IMG/VR virus record: IMGVR_UViG_3300033153_007754
Location: 89,501 to 153,500 of that record
Length of the DNA: 64,000 nt
Direction: 5' to 3' (one strand)
From: a virus
Part shown: positions 52,341-61,078 of the stretch, one piece after another
Layout: the number at the start of each line of letters is the position of its first letter
Position numbering within the stretch: position 1 is the stretch's first letter
Notes under the pieces: model-generated
Told to the model about the DNA's origin: nothing
Seen by the model: the letters and a program-made list of their open reading frames with translations, nothing else
The model's database searches: none
Made by a program: the position numbers and the translations under genes

Positions 52341-54560
52341 TTAAGATATCATAGTAGAAGATAATTTTTCAATAAATCCGTTTACGTCTTCCTGATTAAT
52401 TACTTTTAATTCTTTTACATCCTTATAATCAATTTCCTGATTTGAAAACAATATAGTATTCTTAAAATCATGTAAATATTCAATGTAAGACACGAAAGCA
52501 TCAAAAACGGTTACTGCATCACTTCTTAACGTTTCAGGCTTTAGAATGGATTCCAAGCTGTATTTTTCAATCATTTCAGCCATGCCATACAAAATAAAAG
52601 TATCATTATATTTAAAAACTGAATTATCACTTAAATCAAATAAATAATCAAACCCTGTTTGTGAAGCTATCACACCATCAAACCAATTTTCACTTGTGTA
52701 AAACTCCATGAAATCAGTATCGAAATTGTTTGTTATGTCTTTAATAAAATCATCCATTTTTATTTTATAAAATAACACAAGATTATCTAACATTTCATTT
52801 ATTTTGTATTTTAATATATAAGTATTTTTTTGTGTAAATGGTGTGATTGCATTATAAATAATATCCAACAATGTAAAACTATCACTAGATACCCATTTCC
52901 AAAATTTATTATTAGAATCACTTGCGTCTGGTGTATTCCCTGTGTTACTATCTTGTAAACTAAAAAAGATGTTATCGCCATCAGAAATTATATCATTTTC
53001 TGAATAAGTTGTTCCTGCATTATATATATTAAATTGGTATATAAAATCATTCAATGTTGTGTTCTTATAATTAGCTTTAATAAATGTTAAGATATTCATT
53101 TTTGTATCACCAGATTCAAATGCAGCAAACAATAAATTTAAATCTTTTTGTATATTTATATTATCATAATTATCATTTTTAGATGTCAAAAAGTTTTCAA
53201 ACATTGTTTCATTTGTTATTACATCATGATTATAATATTCTTTTATATCAGTTACATCAAAGATAGGAACTAACCCACCATTATATAAATTCTCTATATC
53301 ATATTTATTTTTATATTCAAACCTTGCAGAATTAATTAAAAAGGGTATATATTCAAAAGAACCATCAACACTATCAGTATTAACTTGTGTTGTTATTGCT
53401 GTTATTTCATCATCAGTTAAAATATCATTTTTATTATACAAAGATTGATTTAATTTACTTAATTCGATTTTTTCATTTTGTGTGTTAAAAAATGGTAATT
53501 TAAATAAATATGTGCCAATTTCAAACATTTTATCATAATAATTTTCTTTATAAGAACATCTTAAGAATAAATCAATGGCTGGTTCATACCAATCTTCAGT
53601 ATATACTTTACTAAAATTCACAATATTTTCAATATAACTAAAATGTGGTAATTCGATTTTATTAGTATAACTAGTAGTATCAATATATTCTATTGTTTCA
53701 TCAAAATATAAGCTGGAATATAATTTTTCTTTTAACCCTTTAAAATATCCACCTAAGAAAAGAAATTGTTCTAGTAAATATATGATATCATAACTCCAAT
53801 TAATATGTAATATATTTGGTAAATAAATATCTGGTGTATTATATGTGTCATAACCTAATAAAGATGCAATTTCCTTATCACTTTCTGTTTGCAAATAACC
53901 AAAAGAATATGGTGTTGTAGAATCATTAAAGTATTTCGTAGTATCCAGTTTTAAATCTGTCAATGTTGCATACGTTAAATTAACGCCTGTAACGTCTAAT
54001 TGGTATACTGTATAATCTGTGTCATAATTTAAAATTTCGGTTGCTGGAGCAAGGTTTAAGGCTACTTTTTTAACAAAAAGAACGTTTAGTATAGATACGG
54101 ATGGGATAGAATATATCAACAATTCTGATTTATTTGGTAACTTCTCTGTTGTAGATACACTAATTATATAATTATCATCACCTAAATCATGTATTGTTTC
54201 TATTGTTAAGTTAAAATTAATCGTTTTATATGTTAAAACTAAAACATCTGTTACGGCAAGAATTAAAGAAGTGTTAATTTTAAAAGCATATAAATTATTA
54301 TTTATGGTAAAGTGATGGTTATCACCTAATCCAAAATTGTAGCCAATCTCATTAATTGTATAATTACTTGTTGGGATTGGGAAAATGTTTTGATAAATAG
54401 TAGCCAATAAAGAATTATTGTTTGTGTTGGAAATAATATCACTAAAATTTGCGAATATAGTATTATAATCAGTAACACCCAACCCATCTTTAAATTTATG
54501 ATATATTGTACTTAAATAAATTGTATTAAGTAAATTATATAACTTTTTATTTTTTAACAT
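52341..54560 (-). CDS. Large virion protein with carbohydrate-binding-like module
   Basis: 739 residues, mostly Tyr/Asn/Asp-rich strands and helices. Near residues 540-590, YNAGTTYSENDIISDGDNIF followed by SLQDSNTGNTPDASD resembles the CBM5/12-type module of phage tail and baseplate proteins. AATAAATA box at 54589-54597. Probably a baseplate, tail-fibre or receptor-binding component. No closer family recognised. Confidence 0.55.
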   Translation of the reverse strand: MLKNKKLYNLLNTIYLSTIYHKFKDGLGVTDYNTIFANFSDIISNTNNNSLLATIYQNIFPIPTSNYTINEIGYNFGLGDNHHFTINNNLYAFKINTSLILAVTDVLVLTYKTINFNLTIETIHDLGDDNYIISVSTTEKLPNKSELLIYSIPSVSILNVLFVKKVALNLAPATEILNYDTDYTVYQLDVTGVNLTYATLTDLKLDTTKYFNDSTTPYSFGYLQTESDKEIASLLGYDTYNTPDIYLPNILHINWSYDIIYLLEQFLFLGGYFKGLKEKLYSSLYFDETIEYIDTTSYTNKIELPHFSYIENIVNFSKVYTEDWYEPAIDLFLRCSYKENYYDKMFEIGTYLFKLPFFNTQNEKIELSKLNQSLYNKNDILTDDEITAITTQVNTDSVDGSFEYIPFLINSARFEYKNKYDIENLYNGGLVPIFDVTDIKEYYNHDVITNETMFENFLTSKNDNYDNINIQKDLNLLFAAFESGDTKMNILTFIKANYKNTTLNDFIYQFNIYNAGTTYSENDIISDGDNIFFSLQDSNTGNTPDASDSNNKFWKWVSSDSFTLLDIIYNAITPFTQKNTYILKYKINEMLDNLVLFYKIKMDDFIKDITNNFDTDFMEFYTSENWFDGVIASQTGFDYLFDLSDNSVFKYNDTFILYGMAEMIEKYSLESILKPETLRSDAVTVFDAFVSYIEYLHDFKNTILFSNQEIDYKDVKELKVINQEDVNGFIEKLSSTMIS

Positions 54561-54588
54561 TTTTTTTACCCTATTAACTATATATAAT

Positions 54589-54597
54589 ATATTTATT
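54589..54597 (-). promoter_or_regulatory. Late-promoter-like box before the 739-residue protein
   Basis: AATAAATAT on the - strand, about 30 bases before the start, followed by ATTATA as at other boxes. Confidence 0.4.
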
Positions 54598-54625
54598 TGA
54601 TTGTTTTTTTTAGATATGGTTACAA

Positions 54626-55372
54626 TTATATTTGATTTTGTAAAATTTCCATAGGATATTCATCAAAAATTTCTCCTTTTAATTCTCTTCCATTCTTTTT
54701 TTTACTTCTTCTAACTCCATCAGCACCCCATGTACCCCATTGTTTAAAGAAAAATGCTACATCTTGTTTTTTGCATTGATTCTTTATATTTATTACCCAT
54801 TCTTCTTTCATTGAACGAGCTTTAACACCACTTTCTCCACCAACAATTACCCAATGAATACCAGATAAATCTAACACTCCTAAATCCTCTAATAGTGGTT
54901 CTATTGATAGAAATTTTATTCTAGCATTAATATTTCTTAAATAATCAATTCTTGACTTTACGGATTTATCTTCAACTGTAACACCCAACCAAATATTATC
55001 AGATAATTCTTTATCCTTCAGATAGTCATTCATAATCTTTTCTCTTTTGGTTAACAGCTGATAAGTATGTTGAGGAGTATCTTTAATTATTTTAAAAATT
55101 TCATCTAAATATGAATAAGGCATCTCTTCATGAAAAATATCACTCATAGAATTCACAAAAAATTTAGTAGGTTTTTTTACATTTAAAGGCTGAGTAAGCC
55201 TTTCTTTCATTAATGTAAATTTAAAATTATTTTCATAACCTTTTATATTCATTGCTTTTAAACGATGTGCCATTGCTTTTGCATAACAATTTTTACATCC
55301 AGAACTAATTTGAGAACAACCAACAGAAGGATTCCAAGTTGCTTCAGTCCATTCTATTTTAGTTTTTTTCAT
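54626..55372 (-). CDS. DUF5131 (phage Gp37/Gp68) protein
   Basis: 248 residues. KIEWTEATWNPSVGCSQISS and GCKNCYAKAMAHRL carry three Cys (C-x7-C-x2-C), a radical-SAM-like set. NIWLGVTVEDKSVKSRIDYL, FLSIEPLLEDLG and HWVIVGGESGVKARSM are hallmarks of the family found in many phages and mobile elements. Activity unknown; TcmP-like partners, often adjacent in other genomes, were not recognised here. Confidence 0.85.
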   Translation of the reverse strand: MKKTKIEWTEATWNPSVGCSQISSGCKNCYAKAMAHRLKAMNIKGYENNFKFTLMKERLTQPLNVKKPTKFFVNSMSDIFHEEMPYSYLDEIFKIIKDTPQHTYQLLTKREKIMNDYLKDKELSDNIWLGVTVEDKSVKSRIDYLRNINARIKFLSIEPLLEDLGVLDLSGIHWVIVGGESGVKARSMKEEWVINIKNQCKKQDVAFFFKQWGTWGADGVRRSKKKNGRELKGEIFDEYPMEILQNQI

Positions 55373-55395
55373 GATTCCTCCATTTGAATTTTATA

Positions 55396-55590
55396 CTATT
55401 TAGAAATGAAATGTTTACAAGGTGTGTCAATCCTTTCCATTTCTAAAAATCTATTATTAATTACCCTGTTTTTTCTTTCCCTTCCGCAATAAAATATGTT
55501 TGAACCATCACGAAAAACAACCATTCTAATATATTTGCATTGTTTACATTTTTTATCATACACAATATTAAGCATTTCTTTCATTATCAT
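55396..55590 (-). CDS. Small Cys-cluster protein
   Basis: About 64 residues. CKQCKYIRMVV and later YCGRERKN and CKHF give a four-Cys zinc-type site. Resembles the peptide at 47.7 kb. Start choice is uncertain among three ATG codons. Confidence 0.5.
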   Translation of the reverse strand: MIMKEMLNIVYDKKCKQCKYIRMVVFRDGSNIFYCGRERKNRVINNRFLEMERIDTPCKHFISK

Positions 55591-55603
55591 ATTACCCAAC
55601 TAT

Positions 55604-55936
55604 TTAACAATAAACAATTCTATTTTCACTATTGTTTTGGATTAGTTTATCAAACAGTTTCACAACACAGTTTGCATCAAAAATACTATTTAAACTAGCC
55701 TTTACTAAAAAAAGAAAGTGTGTGTTATCTTCATCAAAATTACTACCAAATATCTTTTCTAAATCTACTGTATTATTTATAATAATATCTTTTGCCCTAT
55801 CATGCAAGACTTTGTTTGCATTTAGAACACAAAAACCTTCCTTGAAATATGTATCATAATAATATTTCGCTATTTCTTCTTCATTCATAAGTTCTTTACT
55901 TGCTTTATTAACTACTTCTATTAATTCATTACCCAT
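55604..55936 (-). CDS. Unknown small protein
   Basis: 110 residues, helical, acidic N-terminus (NELIEVVNKASKELMNEEEI). Overlap-free operon member. Function unknown. Confidence 0.55.
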   Translation of the reverse strand: MGNELIEVVNKASKELMNEEEIAKYYYDTYFKEGFCVLNANKVLHDRAKDIIINNTVDLEKIFGSNFDEDNTHFLFLVKASLNSIFDANCVVKLFDKLIQNNSENRIVYC

Positions 55937-55947
55937 TATCTTACCCC

Positions 55948-56181
55948 TTAATCCAAATAATATACAGTTTTTTTTGGACGCTTTCTTTCAATTCTCAAAT
56001 CCCCAATATGTTCAATAGCTTCATTATCCGTTGAAAATACCTTGGGTTTATAGTGGAAATCGTAACCATATACTTTAGTATAATCTTTAATATACACCCA
56101 AAAGAATAGTAAAAATCTTTCCTGAATCATCCATTTATCTATGCTACCTTTGCTTTCGCAAATTAATTTGAATTTACCCAT
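55948..56181 (-). CDS. Unknown small protein
   Basis: 77 residues, aromatic- and Lys-rich, beta-like (ERFLLFFWVYIKDYTKVYGY). One-base overlap with the next gene. Function unknown. Confidence 0.55.
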   Translation of the reverse strand: MGKFKLICESKGSIDKWMIQERFLLFFWVYIKDYTKVYGYDFHYKPKVFSTDNEAIEHIGDLRIERKRPKKTVYYLD

Positions 56182-56432
56182 TATATCAAAAAAAACAATG
56201 TCATTTCTTCACAATCAGTGATAAAATGTATTCGTCTATAAGCATCCTGAGAATAATACCCATCTGCATCTAAAGAAAAACCGGCAGCTTTTAAATACAA
56301 GTCTGCTTTATGTTCAGATAGGCTAAATTCAAAATTATCTATTTTTCTGTCAATTATTTTTTTTAATGCTTTTAAAAATAAATGATAAATTCTTTCTTCT
56401 ATTTTATCCATTTCCTTAGTTATTTTATCCAT
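56181..56432 (-). CDS. Small protein, paralogue of the gene at 44892-45188
   Basis: 83 residues. ITKEMDKIEERIYHLFLKAL and KADLYLKAAGFSLDAD align with the earlier gene in order and spacing. Function unknown. Confidence 0.6.
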   Translation of the reverse strand: MDKITKEMDKIEERIYHLFLKALKKIIDRKIDNFEFSLSEHKADLYLKAAGFSLDADGYYSQDAYRRIHFITDCEEMTLFFLI

Positions 56433-56436
56433 TGTA

Positions 56437-56622
56437 TTATCCTTGTAAATGTTTATTCACTGCGAAAATTATAGTTACTATTAATAATAAAATTGGAAAA
56501 GATAGGAATTTAAGCTCCCAGTAATTACCCATATTGTCACGCATCATTTTATCGAAGTTATTACTTTTTTTGCTTTTTTTTCTTGGAGCATTTCCATCAC
56601 CATCTTTTTTGATTAATTTCAT
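56437..56622 (-). CDS. Small membrane protein
   Basis: 61 residues, Lys-rich N-terminus then a C-terminal hydrophobic helix (LKFLSFPILLLIVTIIFAV), so a tail-anchored protein. Function unknown. Confidence 0.5.
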   Translation of the reverse strand: MKLIKKDGDGNAPRKKSKKSNNFDKMMRDNMGNYWELKFLSFPILLLIVTIIFAVNKHLQG

Positions 56623-56639
56623 TATATCACCTATTATAT

Positions 56640-57170
56640 TTATGCCAATTTATCATTAAAAACATCTTGTAAAGCATCGTTAATTTTTGTATGTAATACC
56701 TTATTTTCTAATATAGTACCATTTAATTGTTTAGCAAAAACTTCTGTATAAGCAGCAATAGATTCTCTAATAAGACGGAAATCTTTTTCTAAAGAATCAA
56801 TACCAACCTTAATACACACACCTATGTATAGAAACCCATTTTCTTTAAAAAAAGCATTTTTTTGCCATTTTTCATTTGATGGTGTACGGTAAATATCGTC
56901 TATCCTAATATCACATTCTAATTCATTAAATTTATTTTCATATAATTCTTGAGATTCAACATTAGTTGTATCTAACACAGTTTGTTGGATATTATATCTA
57001 ATTGTATTGGGTGAATATACACCCATCGTAAAATAAATATCCAACTTCTTAACACCATTTACAGTATCAACATAAGTGTTTGTAATACACCATTTTGTTT
57101 TTTCGTTTGGTATTTTTTGAATTTCTTTTTTTTCACCAAACAACCTACTTAAAAAATTACCTCTTTTCAT
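56640..57170 (-). CDS. Unknown protein of the 45-47 kb paralogous set
   Basis: 176 residues. RGNFLSRLFGEKKEIQKIPN, LDIYFTMGVYSPNTIRYN and FLYIGVCIKVGI echo the order of the two genes at 45976-47063. Function unknown. Confidence 0.55.
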   Translation of the reverse strand: MKRGNFLSRLFGEKKEIQKIPNEKTKWCITNTYVDTVNGVKKLDIYFTMGVYSPNTIRYNIQQTVLDTTNVESQELYENKFNELECDIRIDDIYRTPSNEKWQKNAFFKENGFLYIGVCIKVGIDSLEKDFRLIRESIAAYTEVFAKQLNGTILENKVLHTKINDALQDVFNDKLA

Positions 57171-57532
57171 TATCTTACCTCTTTACAAAATTTATCTGGA
57201 ATAATCCAATAACCATTAACTGTAAATTTATTCATTTCTAGTAAACGTTTTCTTATTTTTAAACGTGCTACTCTCCATCTTCCATCATCATAAGTTATTT
57301 TATACTTTCTTCTACTTAGTGTTGCAACTGTTACATGTCCACCATCATCAACTAAAAAATCATCTCCATAAAATATCATTTCGCCTAATTTTATATCCAT
57401 TTTATTTTTATTGAACCTCTCAACATCGCATTCAGAAGTACCCTTAATTATTTTCATGTTTTCATGAAAATCATTATAATCTAATGTTTCCAACCACTCT
57501 TTTAAACCTTCAAAATCAATAACTCTTTTCAT
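57170..57532 (-). CDS. Unknown small protein
   Basis: About 120 residues, start at the ATG after AGAGGGGAATAAA. Strand- and Lys-rich. Start is coupled to the stop of the receiver-like gene. Function unknown. Confidence 0.55.
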   Translation of the reverse strand: MKRVIDFEGLKEWLETLDYNDFHENMKIIKGTSECDVERFNKNKMDIKLGEMIFYGDDFLVDDGGHVTVATLSRRKYKITYDDGRWRVARLKIRKRLLEMNKFTVNGYWIIPDKFCKEVR

Positions 57533-57533
57533 T

Positions 57534-57857
57534 TTATTCCCCTCTATTATTACAAACAATTTCATTTAAAAATACATTAATTGTATGCCCTTCAATACCT
57601 AACCCATTAACCCTATTAATTATGTCATACCCATTATATGCAACATTATGTTCTATTTCTTCTTTAATTTCATTAAGCAATGTATCAGTTACAATCATAT
57701 CAGGCTTTATTTTATTAATTTCTAAAACCATATCATCCAATTCAGAAGATGGGTATAAATGTATTATTTCACAACCTGTATGTTCGTCCATTACATCAAG
57801 AAAGTCTTCAAATTCTCTTTTTAAAGCATTGATAAATACTAATTTTTTATGTTTCAT
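57534..57857 (-). CDS. Small protein with receiver-like pattern
   Basis: About 107 residues, start at the ATG after GAGAATAAA. KPDMIVTDTLLNEIKEEIEH and GYDIINRVNGLGIEGHTINV loosely match the strand/Asp/helix order of response-regulator receivers, but key acidic and Lys positions are not convincing. Function unknown. Confidence 0.45.
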   Translation of the reverse strand: MKHKKLVFINALKREFEDFLDVMDEHTGCEIIHLYPSSELDDMVLEINKIKPDMIVTDTLLNEIKEEIEHNVAYNGYDIINRVNGLGIEGHTINVFLNEIVCNNRGE

Positions 57858-57864
57858 TTTATTC

Positions 57865-58344
57865 TCATTCATAATCATTAACAAAATTTTCTTCAAAAAG
57901 CTTAACGACATTTTTCGTATCAACTTTCTTTTTCATCAATTTTTCAACTTTTTTCACTACATCTTTCATTTCAATAATATCAACTAATTGTTCACCTAAA
58001 TCATCTAATATTTCATATTTTAAATCGGATTCAATATCTACATCACTTAGTTCATGACAACCCCACGTTATATAACGTTTTGCTAATGCCATGTCACTGG
58101 GTATCACCACCTTTTTAAGTAATTCTGATACATTAATCACTTTATCAACTTTACTAGTGTTCATCCCATTATGTTCAAGAAAAATATCACCAAAAATATC
58201 CATGAAATTTTCATTATTAAGTTGGATTGTTACACCATCATTTTTTTTAAGTGTGTGTGTACCTGTTTTTGATTCTTCAATTCCATAAAATTTAGCAAGT
58301 TCTAATGCTCTCTCATTGATTGCCTTTATATTCTCTTTATTCAT
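57865..58344 (-). CDS. Unknown protein with shared C-terminal domain
   Basis: About 159 residues. The C-terminal half (VINVSELLKKVVIPSDMALA, then KRYITWGCHELSDVDIES, ending VDTKNVVKLFEENFVNDYE) is shared with the next gene upstream. N-terminal half begins ENIKAINERALELAKFYGIE. Start choice between two adjacent ATG. Function unknown. Confidence 0.6.
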   Translation of the reverse strand: MNKENIKAINERALELAKFYGIEESKTGTHTLKKNDGVTIQLNNENFMDIFGDIFLEHNGMNTSKVDKVINVSELLKKVVIPSDMALAKRYITWGCHELSDVDIESDLKYEILDDLGEQLVDIIEMKDVVKKVEKLMKKKVDTKNVVKLFEENFVNDYE

Positions 58345-59032
58345 CATATTCTCTTTCTACATTTTTATTAAATAATTCAAGTACCTTTTTTGTATCTATC
58401 TTGGATTTAATAAATGATTCAACCTCTTTTATAACCTCTGGTATATCATTGAAATCACTAAAAAATTCATCCATCAAACTATCTTCTATATCCTCGATGT
58501 GTATATTATCGAAACCAATATCTATATAAATTTGTGCAAACTCCATTTCTGTTGGTATTTTAACCCTATTAAGTAATTCATATAAATCAATTGTTTTTTT
58601 AGGTCTTACCATGGTTGAATTAACTAAAGATTTAACTTCTTTAAGTTTAATATCCTTTTCAACATTTTCTATAAAAGAATCCATTTCATCTAAAACATTT
58701 ATTAGAAAATGTTGTTTTCCACGAACCAAAACTTCAGTTGCATCTTTATTTTTATATTTACCACAAATCAAATCATTAGTGTCATTCAGAAAAATTGAAC
58801 TATATGCTTCTAAATTTATTATTATGTGATTTTCCTTAACAAAATAATAAAAACCTTGTAGTAGTTCTGATATTGCTTTAATTTCAACTGCATTATCAAA
58901 ATCACTTCTATCAAAAAGTATTTTAGTTTTCCCATCTTTTAATCCAACCAAATCGGTGTTATGATTGATTTTTATAATTCTATATGTATCTATTCTAACA
59001 CCTTTGTGAAATATTGGTTTAATTATATTCAT
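58337..59032 (-). CDS. Unknown protein with shared C-terminal domain
   Basis: 231 residues. Residues 145-231 match the neighbour's C-terminus: TIDLYELLNRVKIPTEMEFA, then IEDIEDSLMDEFFSDFNDIP and IDTKKVLELFNKNVEREYDE. N-terminal part beta-rich, unique. AGGAGATAAA precedes the start. The Rha protein upstream also ends KIVELFNKNA, so the end module may be mobile. Confidence 0.65.
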   Translation of the reverse strand: MNIIKPIFHKGVRIDTYRIIKINHNTDLVGLKDGKTKILFDRSDFDNAVEIKAISELLQGFYYFVKENHIIINLEAYSSIFLNDTNDLICGKYKNKDATEVLVRGKQHFLINVLDEMDSFIENVEKDIKLKEVKSLVNSTMVRPKKTIDLYELLNRVKIPTEMEFAQIYIDIGFDNIHIEDIEDSLMDEFFSDFNDIPEVIKEVESFIKSKIDTKKVLELFNKNVEREYDE

Positions 59033-59043
59033 TTTATCTCCTA

Positions 59044-59586
59044 TTATGCATTTTTATTAAATAATTCCACTATTTTAGAATTAAGTAATAATTCAATAAA
59101 AACATTTGATTCACTACCAAACTTAAATTTAATGTAATCAGCCATAGATTGACTATAGCCGAAATCAATATATGTGTTTCTTAAATGTCTCTCAAATCTA
59201 TCTATATCAAATACATATACACCTGTTTCATGAGTTTCTTCAACATCTAAAAAAATATCGTTAAGACCAAATATTTCTTTAAATTTCATAAAAATATCTA
59301 ATAATGTTAAACATCCATCCCCAATTATAAAACCACATGGGTTTGACTTATTTTTAATTTGGGTTTCATATTTGTCTATAACCTTAAGGTGTAACTCACA
59401 ATTTCTTGGTAATGTGTATGCACTATGGTCATTCCAATCTCTACCAACTAATTTTAATTCAAAAAAACTATTCGGGTGAAGCCATTGACCCAAGTCTTTA
59501 ATGTCTTTCATAACACGGCTGTGTTCCTTATTGAATTTATTCGATATTTCAATACTGGTTACATAACCCTTTTGCCCTTTTGTCAT
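59044..59586 (-). CDS. Rha family regulator
   Basis: 180 residues. GYVTSIEISNKFNKEHSRVM, KDIKDLGQWLHPNSFF and ELKLVGRDWNDHSAY match the phage Rha N-terminal domain (helix-turn-helix type, KEHxxVxxDI). Rha proteins regulate lytic/lysogenic or host-interference functions in lambdoid phages. A conserved C-terminal module follows. A second Rha gene is 100 bases upstream. Confidence 0.75.
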   Translation of the reverse strand: MTKGQKGYVTSIEISNKFNKEHSRVMKDIKDLGQWLHPNSFFELKLVGRDWNDHSAYTLPRNCELHLKVIDKYETQIKNKSNPCGFIIGDGCLTLLDIFMKFKEIFGLNDIFLDVEETHETGVYVFDIDRFERHLRNTYIDFGYSQSMADYIKFKFGSESNVFIELLLNSKIVELFNKNA

Positions 59587-59684
59587 ACACCCTCACTTAA
59601 AAAAAACTGGAATATCAATCTGATTATCCAATAAAACATTATACTATTTTTAAGAAGTTTTTACAAGAATTAAATTGTGAAAAT

Positions 59685-60440
59685 TTAGTTATTAATCAGT
59701 TCCAGATAAGATATCATTTTATTTCTTAATATTGTGAAAACATCATCAGAATTTAAATCAATTTTGGGTATAACCCTTTTAATTAAATAACTTTCAACAT
59801 CAACATATATATCCGATAACTTTTCATCATGCTGCCTTACCATTTCCCTTATTGATATAGAAGTTCTTTTATCATTAAAATGTTTTCTAGCATTTCTTTT
59901 ACTGGTCATACCCAATATGTTTTTATTCAATTCATTCATTAACCACTGATAGATTGACACATCCCTACCATATAAGCGACCAACACATTTATCCATTTGA
60001 TGGGTAATTAAAGTATCAGTCATCATTTTAGTTAAATCTATAGTTGTCTGGTACTTTTCAATATTTGAAATATATTCCGCCATTTTTCTAAAGGCTGATA
60101 TATACCATTCTTTAATTTCCATAACATCTTTACCTGTGAAACCCATAGCCAACATCATGAAACCATCAAATGATAGAATATACATATTAAGTGATTTATT
60201 CTGTTTTGTCAAGTACTTAGAGCGCTCAAAATTGATGTTGCCAAATTCCGTACTAACCTTTTTTAAAATGTTTTTAATATCTCTAATAACATTCTTATGC
60301 TCTTTATTGAATTTTTCAGCTATCGCCAAACTGGTTGTGGTAGATTGCATTCGTTCCATTATTTCAGAAATATCTAAACCTTTAAGTCTTGGTTTTGATG
60401 GCTTCAACGTTGTTCTGGAACTAGTTGTTTCTTTTGTCAT
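59685..60440 (-). CDS. Rha family regulator
   Basis: About 251 residues, start at the ATG after GTGAGGTAAAT. SLAIAEKFNKEHKNVIRDIK is the Rha core, followed by NMYILSFDGFMMLAMGFTGK and DVMEIKEWYISAFRKMAEYI. The C-terminal 120 residues are a helical extra domain. N-terminal 35 residues are Thr/Ser-rich and unstructured. Beyond it lie the iteron-like arrays. Confidence 0.8.
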   Translation of the reverse strand: MTKETTSSRTTLKPSKPRLKGLDISEIMERMQSTTTSLAIAEKFNKEHKNVIRDIKNILKKVSTEFGNINFERSKYLTKQNKSLNMYILSFDGFMMLAMGFTGKDVMEIKEWYISAFRKMAEYISNIEKYQTTIDLTKMMTDTLITHQMDKCVGRLYGRDVSIYQWLMNELNKNILGMTSKRNARKHFNDKRTSISIREMVRQHDEKLSDIYVDVESYLIKRVIPKIDLNSDDVFTILRNKMISYLELINN

Positions 60441-60557
60441 ATTTACCTCACATATAAAGCAGATAACCAAATCAATTACCCTTAAGAGATAATATCATTT
60501 TTCATAACATATTGCAAATTCTACATTAATATAATAAAAAAGAGATTTACTGTGTGT

Positions 60558-60602
60558 GGTTTTACCGTAGATGGAAAAACCACCTATGGTAAAACCGTCT
60601 AT
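60558..60602 (+). repeat. Iteron-like array, three 15-bp units
   Basis: GGTTTTACCGTAGAT, GGAAAAACCACCTAT and GGTAAAACCGTCTAT, 15-base spacing, mixed orientation. It overlaps the stop codon of the next gene. Same unit as at 6076-6150. Confidence 0.75.
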
Positions 60603-60862
60603 GGGATAATTTTAATAATATTTATTTCTACTTTATTATTCATATAATTAATAACTAAATTAATATTTATTTCACCTAAATAATATGTTCGATTTTGATA
60701 AAAACCATCAAACCCACTTGTATTATATTCAATATTATTCTTATATAATATTTCTTCTACTTGTATATGTATAGGGGTTTTACTAAAATTATTAACCTTT
60801 TTTATCAATTTTGATATATCTAATGCAGTATGTAATTTAAATTTATTAATTATCTCACTCAT
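60599..60862 (-). CDS. Unknown small protein
   Basis: 87 residues, helical N-terminus and strand-rich end (YYLGEININLVINYM). Flanked on both sides by 15-bp arrays, so its transcription may be tied to the array-binding protein. Function unknown. Confidence 0.55.
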   Translation of the reverse strand: MSEIINKFKLHTALDISKLIKKVNNFSKTPIHIQVEEILYKNNIEYNTSGFDGFYQNRTYYLGEININLVINYMNNKVEINIIKIIP

Positions 60863-60936
60863 TTATTCCACCTAAAAAAATTACATTATTATATCATTAT
60901 CCATATAATTTATAAAATAGTATATTCTCCATTGAT

Positions 60937-60996
60937 GGTTTTACCGTGGGTGGTTTTTCCACCTATGGTAAAACCATTTACAGAAAACCTACCAAC
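60937..60996 (+). repeat. Iteron-like array, four 15-bp units
   Basis: GGTTTTACCGTGGGT, GGTTTTTCCACCTAT, GGTAAAACCATTTAC and a weaker AGAAAACCTACCAAC, head to tail. It lies just before the promoter of the structured RNA and after the small gene, so it can act on either. Confidence 0.75.
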
Positions 60997-61037
60997 CATA
61001 AATAAGTTTAACTTTTTTAGAAATATTTATTTTTTTC

Positions 61038-61066
61038 TTGATTAAATAAGTAAAATCTGTTATTTT
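61038..61066 (+). promoter_or_regulatory. Promoter of the structured RNA
   Basis: TTGATT (61038-61043), 17 bases, TATTTT (61061-61066), 12 bases before the first paired G of the RNA. Confidence 0.55.
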
Positions 61067-61078
61067 GTTTCTATTATT

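Noticed and set aside
60558-60602. Pentapeptide-repeat coding (the 15-bp units read MVKPP)
   Set aside because: The phase fits codons by chance; there is no longer frame or ribosome-binding site, and the arrays are intergenic.
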